From the NCBI GenBank assembly GCA_025210335.1, contig JAOARY010000051.1:168643-232642 (forward strand): a stretch of 64,000 nt of DNA, in the 5' to 3' direction. Shown one piece after another: positions 19,401 to 27,425 of this stretch. Below the pieces are notes generated by a model. It was not told the DNA's origin. It did no database searches and saw only the letters and a program-made list of their open reading frames with translations. Within the stretch, counting starts at the first letter, position 1, and each line of letters starts with the position of its first letter. The translations under genes were made by a program, and so were the position numbers. Source of the DNA: Peptostreptococcaceae bacterium. Its GTDB lineage: Bacteria > Bacillota > Clostridia > Peptostreptococcales > Peptostreptococcaceae.

Positions 19401-20027
19401 ATAAATTGGGATTATAAAAATAATATAAATATTCCTATAAAGACAACAGTTACAAAATTAAAAGAAATTAAAAATAAGGATATCAAAAATATCTATAATA
19501 GTTCTAAGATAAAAAAAGAATTAGAATTTGATAATCTTAGTATAAGTGGAGCTAGAATTGGTACTATAAATCATTTGCTGATGCAAAATATAGATTTTTA
19601 TGAAGATATAGATCAAAATATCTTGGATAAATATATAGAGCAGTTGCTTATAAAAGATTTCATAAAGGAAGAAGAAATACCTTATATCAACAAAAATAAT
19701 ATAATTAATTTCTTTAATTCAAATATGATAAAAAGAATAAGAAATTCTAAATTCATAAAAAAAGAAGCACCTTTTAATTTAAAAAGAGATGTGGATGATG
19801 ATTTTATACTTATTCAAGGTATAATTGATTTATATTTTTATGAGGATGATTATATTGTTTTGATAGATTACAAAAATGATAGATTAGATAATTTATCTGC
19901 GTTTGCTTCTTTGTATAAGGAACAGATATATCTTTATAGAGAAGCTTTAGAAAGGCTTACAAATAAACAAGTAAAAGAGTCTTATATTTATTCGTTTTAT
20001 AATAATGAATTTATAAAAATAAATTAA
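16428..20027 (+). CDS. addA: ATP-dependent helicase/nuclease subunit A
   Basis: A 1199-residue UvrD/Rep-like superfamily 1A helicase with a C-terminal nuclease. Helicase motifs run in order: ISAAAGSGKTAVLVERI (motif I), IVTFTNAAAGEMRERI (Ia), FIFVDEYQDSNLVQ (II), MVGDVKQSIYKFRLADP (III), MSIHKSKGLEFPVV (V), RILYVAMTRAKDKM (VI). The nuclease signature GIIDLYFYEDDYIVLIDYKND lies near the end. It provides the motor and one of two nuclease sites of the AddAB end-resection machine. ATG 16428 follows AAAAAGGTGAT and overlaps addB by 8 bp, so translation is coupled. No upstream terminator separates it from the next gene's promoter region. Confidence 0.96.
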   Translation: MVKWTNKQEEAIKTRDKNLLISAAAGSGKTAVLVERIVNLIIDKKIDITSFLIVTFTNAAAGEMRERIQNRILKELETTDNQDLFRFLKKQLTLVSKAQISTIHSFCINVIRKNFHLLDIDPSFKIGDILECNLLKKEALDDLFEIEYEKENDYFYNLIEMFSSNKTDEDLKDLILNMYLFIQSKPYPFKWLKEALNYYSLDYNMFLESKFYEVLENEIKSNLQNALYFIKKAKSLACGDEFMAYKENLIDDEELINSYISNLNDFKKLKLEIENNSFKRLKRVSKEADENLKEEIKSLRDDAKDIIKKTYENYFLKDIDLYINDINLIKDDMFYLNDLIVEFNNLYKEKKLDKNILDFNDLEHLAIEILSQEAPSIYYKDKFNYIFVDEYQDSNLVQETLIDFIKREDNLFMVGDVKQSIYKFRLADPSIFVQRYLNYKTDNENLNIDLSNNFRSRKNILKSTNYIFKHIMKEEFCGFAYDEDSYLYEGREFKEIESEDIEINLIEKSKSKNEDESEIDIEDIKIEANLVAKKIKNLLKEKIYDDKIEDYRYIEQRDIVILMRSIKNNIDDYVEVLYKEGIDVFADINEGYFENIEIKIFLNLLRLIDNKNQDIPLISVLKSNIFDFSLEEIALIRIFEDELKEDNNSKEIIDFDILESDLQEESKETLKDKKYSFYELLEIYKDKKNDELSNKIKIFFDKLDEFEFLSRTMNLDEFIWHLFNETNYYNYMGILKGGKLRQANLDKLLNYAKEYKENFNKGLFDFIKFVERINKSRSDIGPAKVLNEEDNLVRIMSIHKSKGLEFPVVILSNIGKQFNNMDLKDDILMHKDFGIGVKYVNLQSRSYRDTLFKKIIKNKIKMENLAEEMRILYVAMTRAKDKMLLIGLNRNLTESIKKWQNGVNDYYLKNSKTFLDFLMFPLLKDEDIEHLLKEKEINLLKDESKWKINLYSKEEIYKDIDLESQKEEELKEKILNSNYDDEKFFDMVRTNINWDYKNNINIPIKTTVTKLKEIKNKDIKNIYNSSKIKKELEFDNLSISGARIGTINHLLMQNIDFYEDIDQNILDKYIEQLLIKDFIKEEEIPYINKNNIINFFNSNMIKRIRNSKFIKKEAPFNLKRDVDDDFILIQGIIDLYFYEDDYIVLIDYKNDRLDNLSAFASLYKEQIYLYREALERLTNKQVKESYIYSFYNNEFIKIN

Positions 20028-20118
20028 ATATTTTAAATATAGATTTTTATAAATGAAAGAAATATTAATTATTATGGTGAATATATTAAAGGCTTAAATA
20101 TTTATATGGGGTGATTTG

Positions 20119-21033
20119 ATGAAAAATGTAATTGTACTTGGTAATGGTGCTATTGGAGCTTATTGTTCAGCTAAATTAGAGGACTCTAAATTTAATATTA
20201 AGGTTTTATGTGATGCAAACAGAAAGAAAAGATATGAGAAGGACAAGTTCTATGTAAATGATAAGATGTATAATTTTTCTTATATTACAGCTGAAGATAA
20301 GGTTGATTTTAAGGCTGATTTGGTTATAATTGCACTTAAATATAATTATTTAGAAGATGGACTAATGCTTTTAAAGAATTATATAGATGAAAACACTATT
20401 ATAATGTCATTATTAAATGGAATCAATAGTGAAGATATCATTATGGATAAACTAAAAACAAAAAACATATTATATTCATTTATTGTTGGTATTGACGCTG
20501 TTAGAGTAAATAACAAAATAAATTATACAAACGAAGGTCATATTGTATTTGGAAATAAAGATAACAAGCAGTCAAAAGAATTACTTGAAGTCAAAAATAT
20601 TTTTGAAGAAACGAAAATACCATATATAATACCAGAAAATATATTAAATAAAATGTGGTTAAAATTTATGATGAATGTAGGCTCGAATCAGTTATCAGCA
20701 ATATTAAAGGCTAATTATAAGGCATTTAAAAATTGTGAAAATCTAAAGAATTTAGTATATAAGGCTATGATGGAAGTTATAGAACTTTCTAAATATGAAG
20801 GGGCTAATTTAACGAATGAAGATATAGACCTTTGGTATGAGACATTAAATAAGATGTCCGATGAAGGAATGACTTCTATGATGCAAGATATTTTGGCAAA
20901 AAGGGATACTGAAGTTGAGATGTTTGCTAAAGTTATTTGTAATCTAGGGAAGAAACACAATGTAGATGTATCTACTAATGAAATTATCTATGATATGATT
21001 AAAACTATTGAATGGATAAATAAAAACGAATAA
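20119..21033 (+). CDS. 2-dehydropantoate 2-reductase family protein
   Basis: A 304-residue NADPH-dependent reductase of the PanE/ApbA family. It has an N-terminal dinucleotide loop VIVLGNGAIGAYCSAKL, a middle LLNGINSEDI block, and the catalytic C-terminal lysine region NKMWLKFMMNVGSNQL. The family reduces ketopantoate to pantoate for coenzyme A, though many members have other 2-keto substrates. No pantothenate genes lie nearby to confirm the role. ATG 20119 follows GGGGTGAT; a TTG one codon earlier is in frame. It is a single-gene unit closed by a GC-rich bidirectional terminator. Confidence 0.8.
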   Translation: MKNVIVLGNGAIGAYCSAKLEDSKFNIKVLCDANRKKRYEKDKFYVNDKMYNFSYITAEDKVDFKADLVIIALKYNYLEDGLMLLKNYIDENTIIMSLLNGINSEDIIMDKLKTKNILYSFIVGIDAVRVNNKINYTNEGHIVFGNKDNKQSKELLEVKNIFEETKIPYIIPENILNKMWLKFMMNVGSNQLSAILKANYKAFKNCENLKNLVYKAMMEVIELSKYEGANLTNEDIDLWYETLNKMSDEGMTSMMQDILAKRDTEVEMFAKVICNLGKKHNVDVSTNEIIYDMIKTIEWINKNE

Positions 21034-21052
21034 ATTTTTAAATAAAAAAATT

Positions 21053-21083
21053 AGCCACGTTAAAAATTTTAACGTGGCTTTGT
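21053..21083. terminator. Bidirectional terminator between the reductase and flavodoxin
   Basis: AGCCACGTTAAAA (21053-21065) and its exact reverse complement (21067-21079) flank one base. There is an A-run on the left and T-rich sequence on the right, so it can serve both converging genes. Confidence 0.88.
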
Positions 21084-21158
21084 TTAATATCTGGAGGGTA
21101 TTAAACTTTAAAAATAAAATAAGTCTTAAAAATTTATGTAGCTATTATTTAAAAAATA

Positions 21159-21587
21159 CTAACAAGATGCTATTTTAGCACCTAATGCTTCACACTCAGA
21201 TAAACCTGTATCATCTGGAGTATTTTGAAGAATTAATGGTTCGCATATTATGTTAGATCCGTATTCAGACATTCTTTCTTCCCAATTACGCATCCACTCA
21301 CCATCTCCCCAGTCATATGAACCAAATAATACTGTAGGTTTATTGATATTATTACCATTTAGTGAATCGATAAATGGTTCCATTGCTGATTCTTCAAGTA
21401 CTTCAGCTCCCATTGATGGGCAACCAAATGCAACTAAATCAGCTTCTATAACATGATTAAGTTCTGCTTCTTCTGCTCTAACTAAGTTAACTTTAATATC
21501 CTTAGCTTCTGCACCTTTTTTGATTCCTTCTGCCATCATTTCTGTATTTCCTGTTCCACTCCAATAGATAATATTAAGTGTTTTCAT
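21159..21587 (-). CDS. Flavodoxin
   Basis: A 142-residue short-chain flavodoxin. The phosphate loop YWSGTGNTE (residues 8-16) binds the FMN phosphate. The isoalloxazine loops are GCPSMGAEVLEE (55-66) and SYDWGDGEWMRNW (near 89-101). It carries electrons in place of ferredoxin in anaerobes. It is the only minus-strand gene in the window. The start has a good ribosome site (AGGAGGCGCT). A near-consensus Fur box lies 64 bp upstream of the start, so expression is expected to rise when iron is scarce, which fits the classic ferredoxin-sparing role. Confidence 0.92.
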   Translation of the reverse strand: MKTLNIIYWSGTGNTEMMAEGIKKGAEAKDIKVNLVRAEEAELNHVIEADLVAFGCPSMGAEVLEESAMEPFIDSLNGNNINKPTVLFGSYDWGDGEWMRNWEERMSEYGSNIICEPLILQNTPDDTGLSECEALGAKIASC

Positions 21588-21650
21588 TATTAGCGCCTCC
21601 TAATTGTGTAATAAATTTTTAAGATACAAAATAAAACGGGATTGGACTTA

Positions 21651-21669
21651 GATAATGAATATCATTATC
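21651..21669 (-). promoter_or_regulatory. Fur box upstream of flavodoxin
   Basis: GATAATGAATATCATTATC matches the 19-bp Fur consensus GATAATGATAATCATTATC at 17 positions; the two differences are in the centre. A further partial repeat (CAATGATTAAATAATATCATC) follows. It lies in the gap shared with the divergent sensor kinase (21588-21930). I could not assign a clear promoter for either gene there. Confidence 0.8.
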
Positions 21670-21930
21670 AATGATTAAATAATATCATCTAATTTAAAAA
21701 AAAGCAAGAGGAAAAACAAAATAAATTGGAAAAATATTTTATTTTTTTGAGTTTTAATTTTAAGTACTTTAAAATAAAGTCTTAACGATATAGAATATAA
21801 ATGGGTATTATTGTTTTATATTATTAAAAAACTAATATTAGCAATTTTATTAAGAAAAAATTAATTAAGACTTTAAAAAAACTTAAGTTTATTATTGTAT
21901 GATAGAAGTATATAATTGGATGGTGATTAG

Positions 21931-23391
21931 ATGAAAAAGAATATATCTATAAAACAAAGGCTTTTGATTTCTTATATAGGAATGATATTGATCCCAAGTT
22001 TTTTGATTTTGGGAATGAATTATTTATTTAGATATGTAGAGGTATTTGGACCGAATAATATTATAAATGATATAAATCCGTGGGAGTATATGCACAATGC
22101 ATTAGAAGAGCAAAGACTGGCAGCAAGAAGAGTAAATAAAATGTTTATAGATGGTGAGTACAAAGAAGATATAGTAAAAGATGTAGATAAGAATATGAAT
22201 AATATGCATTTAGGTTTAGCTATAAAAAAGAATGATGAATATATATATAAACCAAAAGAATTTGATGATTTTGAATATGAAAAATTGCCAGAGTTTAGTT
22301 CTTTAGATTATAAATTTATGAGTAATTCAAATAAAAATTATGGATTGTCATTACAAGATGATTTTATAATAGATAATGATTATTATAGTGCTTATTTTAT
22401 AGTTGATATAAAAGGTTCTAAAGAAGTTATAAATGCAATGCAAAATAAAATAATGATTATACATCTTCTTATTTTATTTTTTGTAAGTATAATACTTACT
22501 TATATAACATATAGAAGTATAAGAAGACCATTAAATAAATTGGAAGAGGGTATTAATCAAATTAAAAAAGGGAATTTAAATTACAAGATACAAAAAATAA
22601 ATGATGATGAAATAGGAAAAGTAAGTGATACATTAGAAGAAATGAGAATTAAATTAAAGAAATCTTTTGATCTTCAAAAGAAATATGAAGAAAATAGAAA
22701 GAAATTAATATCAAATATATCGCATGATTTAAGAACTCCAATAATGTCTATAAAAGGTTATGTGGAAGGTATTAAAGACGGAATAGCAAATTCAAAGGAA
22801 AAAAAGGAAAAATATATAAATACAATATATGAAAAAGCTAAAGATATGGAATTTATGATTGAAGAATTATTTTTATTTTCAAGATTGGATTTGAAAAAAG
22901 AAGAATTTAATTTTTCGAAAATAAATATAATAGAGTTTTTAAAATATAGTGTTGAAGAATTGAGCTTTGATGTAGAAAAAATAAATGGAAGGATTAATTT
23001 AAATCTGGAGGACAGTATAAATAAAGATATTTTTGTAAAGGCAGATATCCAAAAATTAAAAAGAGCTATAATTAATATTGCAAGTAATTCTATTAAATAT
23101 AGAGATTTAAATAGAGAATTGTTTATAAACATAAGTCTAAAAAATCATAAGGATTATGTAGAAATTCAATTAAAAGATAATGGTATTGGAATTAGTAAGG
23201 AAAATTTAAAAAATGTCATGGATAGATTTTATAGAGCTGATGAATCAAGAAATAGTGAGATAAAAGGTCATGGTCTTGGTCTTTCTATTTGTAAGAATAT
23301 AATAAATTCTCATGGTGGTAAAATATATATAGATAGCGAATTAAATAAAGGAACAAAGGTGAGTTTTACATTAAAAAAAGAGGGGATGTAG
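21931..23391 (+). CDS. Sensor histidine kinase
   Basis: A 486-residue two-pass membrane kinase. The first membrane segment is about residues 11-33, an extracytoplasmic sensor domain spans about 34-170, and the second membrane segment about 172-192. A HAMP linker follows (YRSIRRPLNKLEEGINQI), then a HisKA domain with SNISHDLRTPIMS (phospho-acceptor His265). The catalytic domain has an N box (INIASNSIKY), KDNGIGIS, and GHGLGLSICKNI. It would sense an envelope or external signal and phosphorylate the adjacent regulator, whose gene starts 3 bp after its stop. The sensor domain resembles no ligand-binding family I know. It is divergent from the Fur-controlled flavodoxin. Confidence 0.92.
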   Translation: MKKNISIKQRLLISYIGMILIPSFLILGMNYLFRYVEVFGPNNIINDINPWEYMHNALEEQRLAARRVNKMFIDGEYKEDIVKDVDKNMNNMHLGLAIKKNDEYIYKPKEFDDFEYEKLPEFSSLDYKFMSNSNKNYGLSLQDDFIIDNDYYSAYFIVDIKGSKEVINAMQNKIMIIHLLILFFVSIILTYITYRSIRRPLNKLEEGINQIKKGNLNYKIQKINDDEIGKVSDTLEEMRIKLKKSFDLQKKYEENRKKLISNISHDLRTPIMSIKGYVEGIKDGIANSKEKKEKYINTIYEKAKDMEFMIEELFLFSRLDLKKEEFNFSKINIIEFLKYSVEELSFDVEKINGRINLNLEDSINKDIFVKADIQKLKRAIINIASNSIKYRDLNRELFINISLKNHKDYVEIQLKDNGIGISKENLKNVMDRFYRADESRNSEIKGHGLGLSICKNIINSHGGKIYIDSELNKGTKVSFTLKKEGM

Positions 23392-23394
23392 AGT

Positions 23395-24093
23395 ATGGAA
23401 AAAATACTTATAATAGAAGATGATCTTAGTATTGCAGAACTTGAAAAAGATTATTTAGAGATAGATGGATTTGAGGTTGAGATACAAAAGAATGGACTTA
23501 AAGGTAAGCAAAGAGCATTAGAAGAAGATTTTGATTTGATAATACTTGATTTGATGCTTCCTGATTTGGATGGATTCAAAATCTGTAAGGAGATAAGAGA
23601 TAAAATAGCTATACCTATTTTGATGGTATCTGCAAAAGGAGATAATATAGATAAAATAAGAGGTCTTGGACTTGGAGCAGATGATTATATAACTAAGCCA
23701 TTTAGTCCAAGTGAGTTGGTTGCAAGAGTCAAATCTCATATAAAAAGATTTAATAGACTTACAAATAGCAAAGAATCTGGAGTGAAAACAAATGAAGTAA
23801 TAGATATAAGAGGTCTTAAAATAGATGATTATAGTAAAACTGTTTTTGTTGATGATAAGGAAATTAATTTAGCATCAAAAGAATATGAAATACTTCTTTT
23901 GATGGCAAGAAATTTAAATAAAGTATTTAGTAAGGAAGAAATATTTGAAAAAGTATGGAGTGTAGATTCTCTTGGAGATATATCTACAGTAACAGTTCAT
24001 ATAAGAAAAATAAGAGAAAAAATAGAAAGCAATCCTTCTGAACCAAAATATATAGAAACTCTTTGGGGGGTTGGTTATAGGATAAAAAGCTAA
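23395..24093 (+). CDS. OmpR-family response regulator
   Basis: A 232-residue regulator with an N-terminal receiver domain: acidic pair IIEDD (8-10), phosphorylated Asp52 in LIILDLMLPDLDG, the conserved Thr/Ser and Lys in VSAKGD and ITKPFSP. The C-terminal winged helix (about 135-230) has VTVHIRKIREKIE and the closing ETLWGVGYRIKS. It is the partner of the kinase encoded 3 bp upstream. Target genes are unknown; no efflux, antimicrobial-peptide or cell-wall genes stand next to it, because an IS605-type element follows. Confidence 0.94.
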   Translation: MEKILIIEDDLSIAELEKDYLEIDGFEVEIQKNGLKGKQRALEEDFDLIILDLMLPDLDGFKICKEIRDKIAIPILMVSAKGDNIDKIRGLGLGADDYITKPFSPSELVARVKSHIKRFNRLTNSKESGVKTNEVIDIRGLKIDDYSKTVFVDDKEINLASKEYEILLLMARNLNKVFSKEEIFEKVWSVDSLGDISTVTVHIRKIREKIESNPSEPKYIETLWGVGYRIKS

Positions 24094-24121
24094 TGAATTG
24101 ATTAGTTTATAAGCTTTTTTT
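24084..24121 (+). terminator. Probable terminator at the end of the response regulator gene
   Basis: AAAAAGCT, overlapping the last codons, pairs with AGCTTTTT at 24112-24119 across a 20-nt loop, followed by T residues. Confidence 0.55.
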
Positions 24122-24139
24122 GAAATTTTTAACAAACTT

Positions 24140-24198
24140 CTCTCAAGAATTTTCCCGTCCTCTAAAGGCGGTGAGATGAATTGAGGGTTGTTTTTTTC
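24140..24198 (+). repeat. Structured left-end/terminator-like hairpin of the IS element
   Basis: Outer arms CTCTCAA and TTGAGGG, AATT/AATT, and an inner stem CCGTC-CTCTAAA-GGCGG are followed by TTGTTTTTTT. The shape is typical of sequences at IS200/IS605 ends. With the U-tract it would also terminate transcription. Confidence 0.45.
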
Positions 24199-24356
24199 TA
24201 AAAAAATAATATAATAACCTTATCAGTTAATATAATTTTAATGGGTATAAATAAGTGAATTTAGATACTAATGCACATTCAACATGTGGTATAAGTTACC
24301 AATTGGGGATAATTAAGAAATATATCCAAAGTCAAGGTAAATAGGAGGTGAAAACT

Positions 24357-25454
24357 ATGAAATATAATAAAGCATTCAAATTTAGAATATATCCAAATAC
24401 TAATCAAGAATCATTGATTCATAGAACGTTTGGTTGTGTAAGATTTGTATATAATCAAATTTTAGGAAAAGCTAGCGAAATATATGAAGTTGAAAAGAAA
24501 AATGTAATCATAACTCCAGCTTCGCTAAAAAAAGAATTTGAATTTCTTAAAGAAGTTGACTCTTTAGCTCTTTCAAATGCACAGTTAAATGTAAAAACTG
24601 CTTTTACTAATTTTTTTAGAAAAAAAGCTAAATTTCCTAAGTTCAAATCTAAAAAAACTTCTAAAAGAAAATATACTACAAATAATCAAAAAGGTAGTAT
24701 TAGAATTGAAAACAATAAACTTAAACTTCCTAAACTTGGATTAGTCTCTATTAAACTTCATAGACAAATACCTCTTAATTACAAAATCAAATCCGCTACT
24801 ATCAGTCAAGAGCCTAATGGTGCATACTATGTGAGCATTTTAACTGAATTTGAGCAGGATATTAAACAAGTTCCTAATAATAATAACATTGTAGGTTTAG
24901 ACTTTTCTATGAAAGAACTATTTGTCAGTTCTGATAACCAAAGAGCTGATTATCCTAGATTCTTTAGAAGATTAGAGTCAAAACTTGCAAAGGAACAAAG
25001 AAAGTTATCAAGAAAAAAGAAGTTTTCCAACAATTGGTATAAGCAAAAGAAAAAAGTTGCTATTGTTCATCAAAAAGTTAAGAACTCTAGAAAAGACTTT
25101 CTTCATAAAGTTTCTAAAAATTTAGTAGATAAATACAATGCTATTTGTATTGAAGACCTTAATATGAAAGGAATGTCACAAGCACTTAAGTTTGGTAAAT
25201 CAGTTGCTGATAATGGTTGGGGAATGTTTACAACTTTCCTTCAATACAAAGCACAATTTTTAGGCAAACAAGTTCTTAAGGTAGATAAATTCTACCCTAG
25301 CTCAAAAACTTGTTCTTTTTGTGGTACTGTAAAATCAACTCTAAAACTTGCACAAAGGACTTATCATTGTGAAAAGTGCAATAACTCAATAGATAGAGAC
25401 CTTAATGCAAGTATAAATATAAAAACTGAAGGTGCTAAACTTCTAGCATATTAG
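24357..25454 (+). CDS. tnpB: TnpB RNA-guided nuclease (IS605 OrfB family)
   Basis: A 365-residue TnpB that looks intact. The N-terminal helix-turn-helix-like block is KAFKFRIYPNTNQESLIHRTFGCVRFVYNQ. The RuvC catalytic residues are present: Asp182 in VGLDFS, Glu266 in CIEDLNMKG and Asp348 in DRDLNAS. A four-cysteine zinc ribbon is also present (CSFCG...CEKCN). TnpB proteins use an RNA from the element's right end to cut the empty donor site, which favours retention of the element. ATG 24357 follows AGGAGGTG; an in-frame GTG lies within that site. The segment after the stop is folded as expected for its guide RNA. Base composition is like the neighbours, so recent arrival is not evident. Confidence 0.93.
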   Translation: MKYNKAFKFRIYPNTNQESLIHRTFGCVRFVYNQILGKASEIYEVEKKNVIITPASLKKEFEFLKEVDSLALSNAQLNVKTAFTNFFRKKAKFPKFKSKKTSKRKYTTNNQKGSIRIENNKLKLPKLGLVSIKLHRQIPLNYKIKSATISQEPNGAYYVSILTEFEQDIKQVPNNNNIVGLDFSMKELFVSSDNQRADYPRFFRRLESKLAKEQRKLSRKKKFSNNWYKQKKKVAIVHQKVKNSRKDFLHKVSKNLVDKYNAICIEDLNMKGMSQALKFGKSVADNGWGMFTTFLQYKAQFLGKQVLKVDKFYPSSKTCSFCGTVKSTLKLAQRTYHCEKCNNSIDRDLNASINIKTEGAKLLAY

Positions 25455-25589
25455 CCTGCAAAAGGCAGGTATCAGGGTAGGGCTTACCCGTTGAGCTTGG
25501 TAATAATAAGTAGCTAACACAAGTACTTATGTCCCAAGAAGCCCCCACTTCTAGCTGTTTTCATAGGTTAAGTGGTGGGAGTATGTCAC
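25455..25589 (+). ncRNA. Candidate omega (right-end guide) RNA of TnpB
   Basis: This unusually GC-rich stretch after tnpB holds consecutive hairpins: CCTGC-AAAA-GGCAGG, GGGTA-TACCC (25475-25489), AAGTA-GTACTT (25508-25529), and a long terminal one with CCCCCACTT pairing AAGTGGTGGG (25542-25580). The segment ends GTATGTCAC. TnpB guide RNAs usually begin within the 3' part of tnpB, so the true 5' end may be earlier. The 16-20 nt right after 25589 (AGGGGCTATAATTATT) would be the guide. Confidence 0.7.
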
Positions 25590-25663
25590 AGGGGCTATAA
25601 TTATTGGAGTTAAGATTTATTTTATCAACAATTTAATTTATAATATATAAAGAGGTGAAAAAT

Positions 25664-26356
25664 ATGAAACCAAAACAAATGAAAGATTTTCAAGAAAAGA
25701 TAGGTTATGAATTTAAAAATGAAAATTATTTAAGAGAAGCTCTTACGCACAGTTCTTATGTAAATGAAAACAAAAGATGCAAAGTTAATTACAATGAACG
25801 TTTAGAATTTTTAGGAGATTCAGTTCTTGGAATAATAATAAGTCATTATTTATTTGAAAAGAAGAAGAATGTAAAAGAAGGAGAATTAACTAAGTTAAGA
25901 GCGATGATAGTTTGTGAAGAATCGTTAAGTGAAGTTGCAAATGAAATAAATCTTGGTGAGTATTTATTTTTGGGAAAAGGTGAAGAAGCAACTGGTGGTA
26001 GAGAGAGAACTTCAATATTAGCTGATGCCATGGAAGCTGTTATAGCATCTATTTATTTAGATGGTGGTTTTTTAAAGGCAAAGAAATTTGTACTTAAATA
26101 TATGAAGCAAATAATAACAAACAGTATGGAAGGTAAGATTTTTAGAGATTATAAGACTCATCTTCAAGAGGTATTACAAAGTCAAAAGACTGGCAAAATA
26201 AATTATAGATTGGTAGAAGAAGTTGGCCCAGATCATAATAAGAAGTTTTTAGTTGAAGTGTTGTTAGATGAAGAAAGTTTAGGATTTGGAAAAGGAAGAA
26301 CAAAAAAAGAGGCAGAACAAATGGCTGCTAAGGAGGCATTAAATAAAGTTGATTAA
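25664..26356 (+). CDS. rnc: Ribonuclease III
   Basis: A 230-residue double-strand-specific endoribonuclease that matures rRNA and other structured RNAs. The signature NERLEFLGDSVL (residues 41-52) and the second acidic site in ADAMEAVIASIYLDGG are intact. A C-terminal double-stranded RNA-binding domain starts near residue 155 (DYKTHLQEVLQ) and ends KEAEQMAAKEALNKV. ATG 25664 follows AGAGGTG, which itself contains an in-frame GTG. It overlaps the next gene by 8 bp and leads the rnc-smc-ftsY series. A TnpB element replaces whatever normally lies upstream (often acyl-carrier genes). Confidence 0.95.
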   Translation: MKPKQMKDFQEKIGYEFKNENYLREALTHSSYVNENKRCKVNYNERLEFLGDSVLGIIISHYLFEKKKNVKEGELTKLRAMIVCEESLSEVANEINLGEYLFLGKGEEATGGRERTSILADAMEAVIASIYLDGGFLKAKKFVLKYMKQIITNSMEGKIFRDYKTHLQEVLQSQKTGKINYRLVEEVGPDHNKKFLVEVLLDEESLGFGKGRTKKEAEQMAAKEALNKVD

Positions 26357-27416
26357 AAAAATTATACCTATATTTGTACCGCATAGTGGTTGCCCTCATG
26401 ATTGTATATTTTGCAATCAAAAGAAAATTACTGGAGTAAGCACAAATATAACTAAGGATATTGTTAGAAATATAATTGAGGAATGTTTGCAAACATTAGA
26501 CCCTAAAAAACATGATATAGAAATTGCTTTTTTTGGTGGAAGTTTTACTGCTATTGATTTTGATATTCAAAGAGAATTATTGTCTGTTGCTTGTGAATAT
26601 GTAAATAAAGGAATTGTAAAAGATATAAGACTTTCTACTAGACCAGATGCTATAGATAAATATAGATTAGATCTATTAAAGGAATATAAAGTGACTATAA
26701 TTGAACTTGGAGTTCAGTCAATGGTTAAAGATGTATTAGATGCTAGTTTAAGAGGACATAGTGTTAAAGATGTATTAGATGCTAGTAAATTAATAAGGAC
26801 TTATGATTTTAAATTAGGACTTCAAATGATGGTTGGACTTCCTAATGACACTAAGGAAAAATCAATATATACTTGCAAAGAGTTTATAAAGATAAACCCT
26901 GATTTTGTAAGAATTTATCCAACTTTAGTAGTTAAAAATACTGGACTTGAAAATGAATATATAAAAAAATCATATGAGCCATTTAATTTAGAGAATACAA
27001 TTGATGTTTGTAAGACTTTATTTGTATTGTTTAAATTAAATGACATAAACATAATAAGACTTGGTTTACAGCCTAGTGAAAATATAAGCTTGGATAGGGA
27101 TGTTGTTGCAGGTCCTTATCACGCTGCATTAGGAGAATTGGTTGAAAATAGAGTTTTTAGAGAGTTTTTAGATATTATAATTAAGAAATTTGATGTCAAA
27201 GATTTATTAATGGTAGAAAGTAATAAAAAAAATATGTCTAAGATAATAGGAAATAAAAAATCAAATAAAGAGTATTTTAATAAAAAAAATATAATACTAA
27301 AGGTTATAGAATCGAATTTAGATATAAATCAAATAAATATAGTAATTGAAGAAAAGAAATATGAATTTAGTGAAAAAGATATATTAAAAACTATTAAAGA
27401 AGAATTACATTTATAG
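26349..27416 (+). CDS. Radical SAM protein, Elp3-like
   Basis: A 355-residue radical SAM enzyme with the cluster motif CPHDCIFC (Cys-x3-Cys-x2-Cys) right after IPIFVPHSG. GGSFTAIDFDIQRELL, ELGVQSM and GLQMMVGLPNDT follow. This Elp3-related type lies between rnc and smc in many clostridia and its substrate is not established; it lacks the acetyltransferase domain of true Elp3. The start is TTG 26349, inside the last codons of rnc, with AAGGAGG 12 bp upstream. A perfect 24-nt direct repeat (26724-26747 and 26763-26786, 39-nt period) encodes VKDVLDAS twice within the conserved region. Confidence 0.85.
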   Translation: MIKKIIPIFVPHSGCPHDCIFCNQKKITGVSTNITKDIVRNIIEECLQTLDPKKHDIEIAFFGGSFTAIDFDIQRELLSVACEYVNKGIVKDIRLSTRPDAIDKYRLDLLKEYKVTIIELGVQSMVKDVLDASLRGHSVKDVLDASKLIRTYDFKLGLQMMVGLPNDTKEKSIYTCKEFIKINPDFVRIYPTLVVKNTGLENEYIKKSYEPFNLENTIDVCKTLFVLFKLNDINIIRLGLQPSENISLDRDVVAGPYHAALGELVENRVFREFLDIIIKKFDVKDLLMVESNKKNMSKIIGNKKSNKEYFNKKNIILKVIESNLDINQINIVIEEKKYEFSEKDILKTIKEELHL

Positions 27417-27425
27417 GAGGCACAA

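Larger units (their letters stand above)
24140..25589 (+). mobile_element. IS605/IS1341-type element with tnpB only
   Basis: A solitary tnpB gene with no tnpA nearby. It is preceded by about 215 bp of non-coding sequence that begins with a structured hairpin (24140-24188) and is followed by a folded 3' region ending near GTATGTCAC at 25589. The right boundary is well suggested by the terminal hairpin. The left boundary is a guess from the first hairpin and could be anywhere between 24121 and 24340. The element lies between the response regulator and rnc. Without TnpA it needs help in trans to move. Confidence 0.65.

Noticed and set aside
24140..24350. Possible group I intron of an IStron preceding tnpB
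   Set aside because: Only about 215 bp are present, too short, and no group I core sequences can be recognised.
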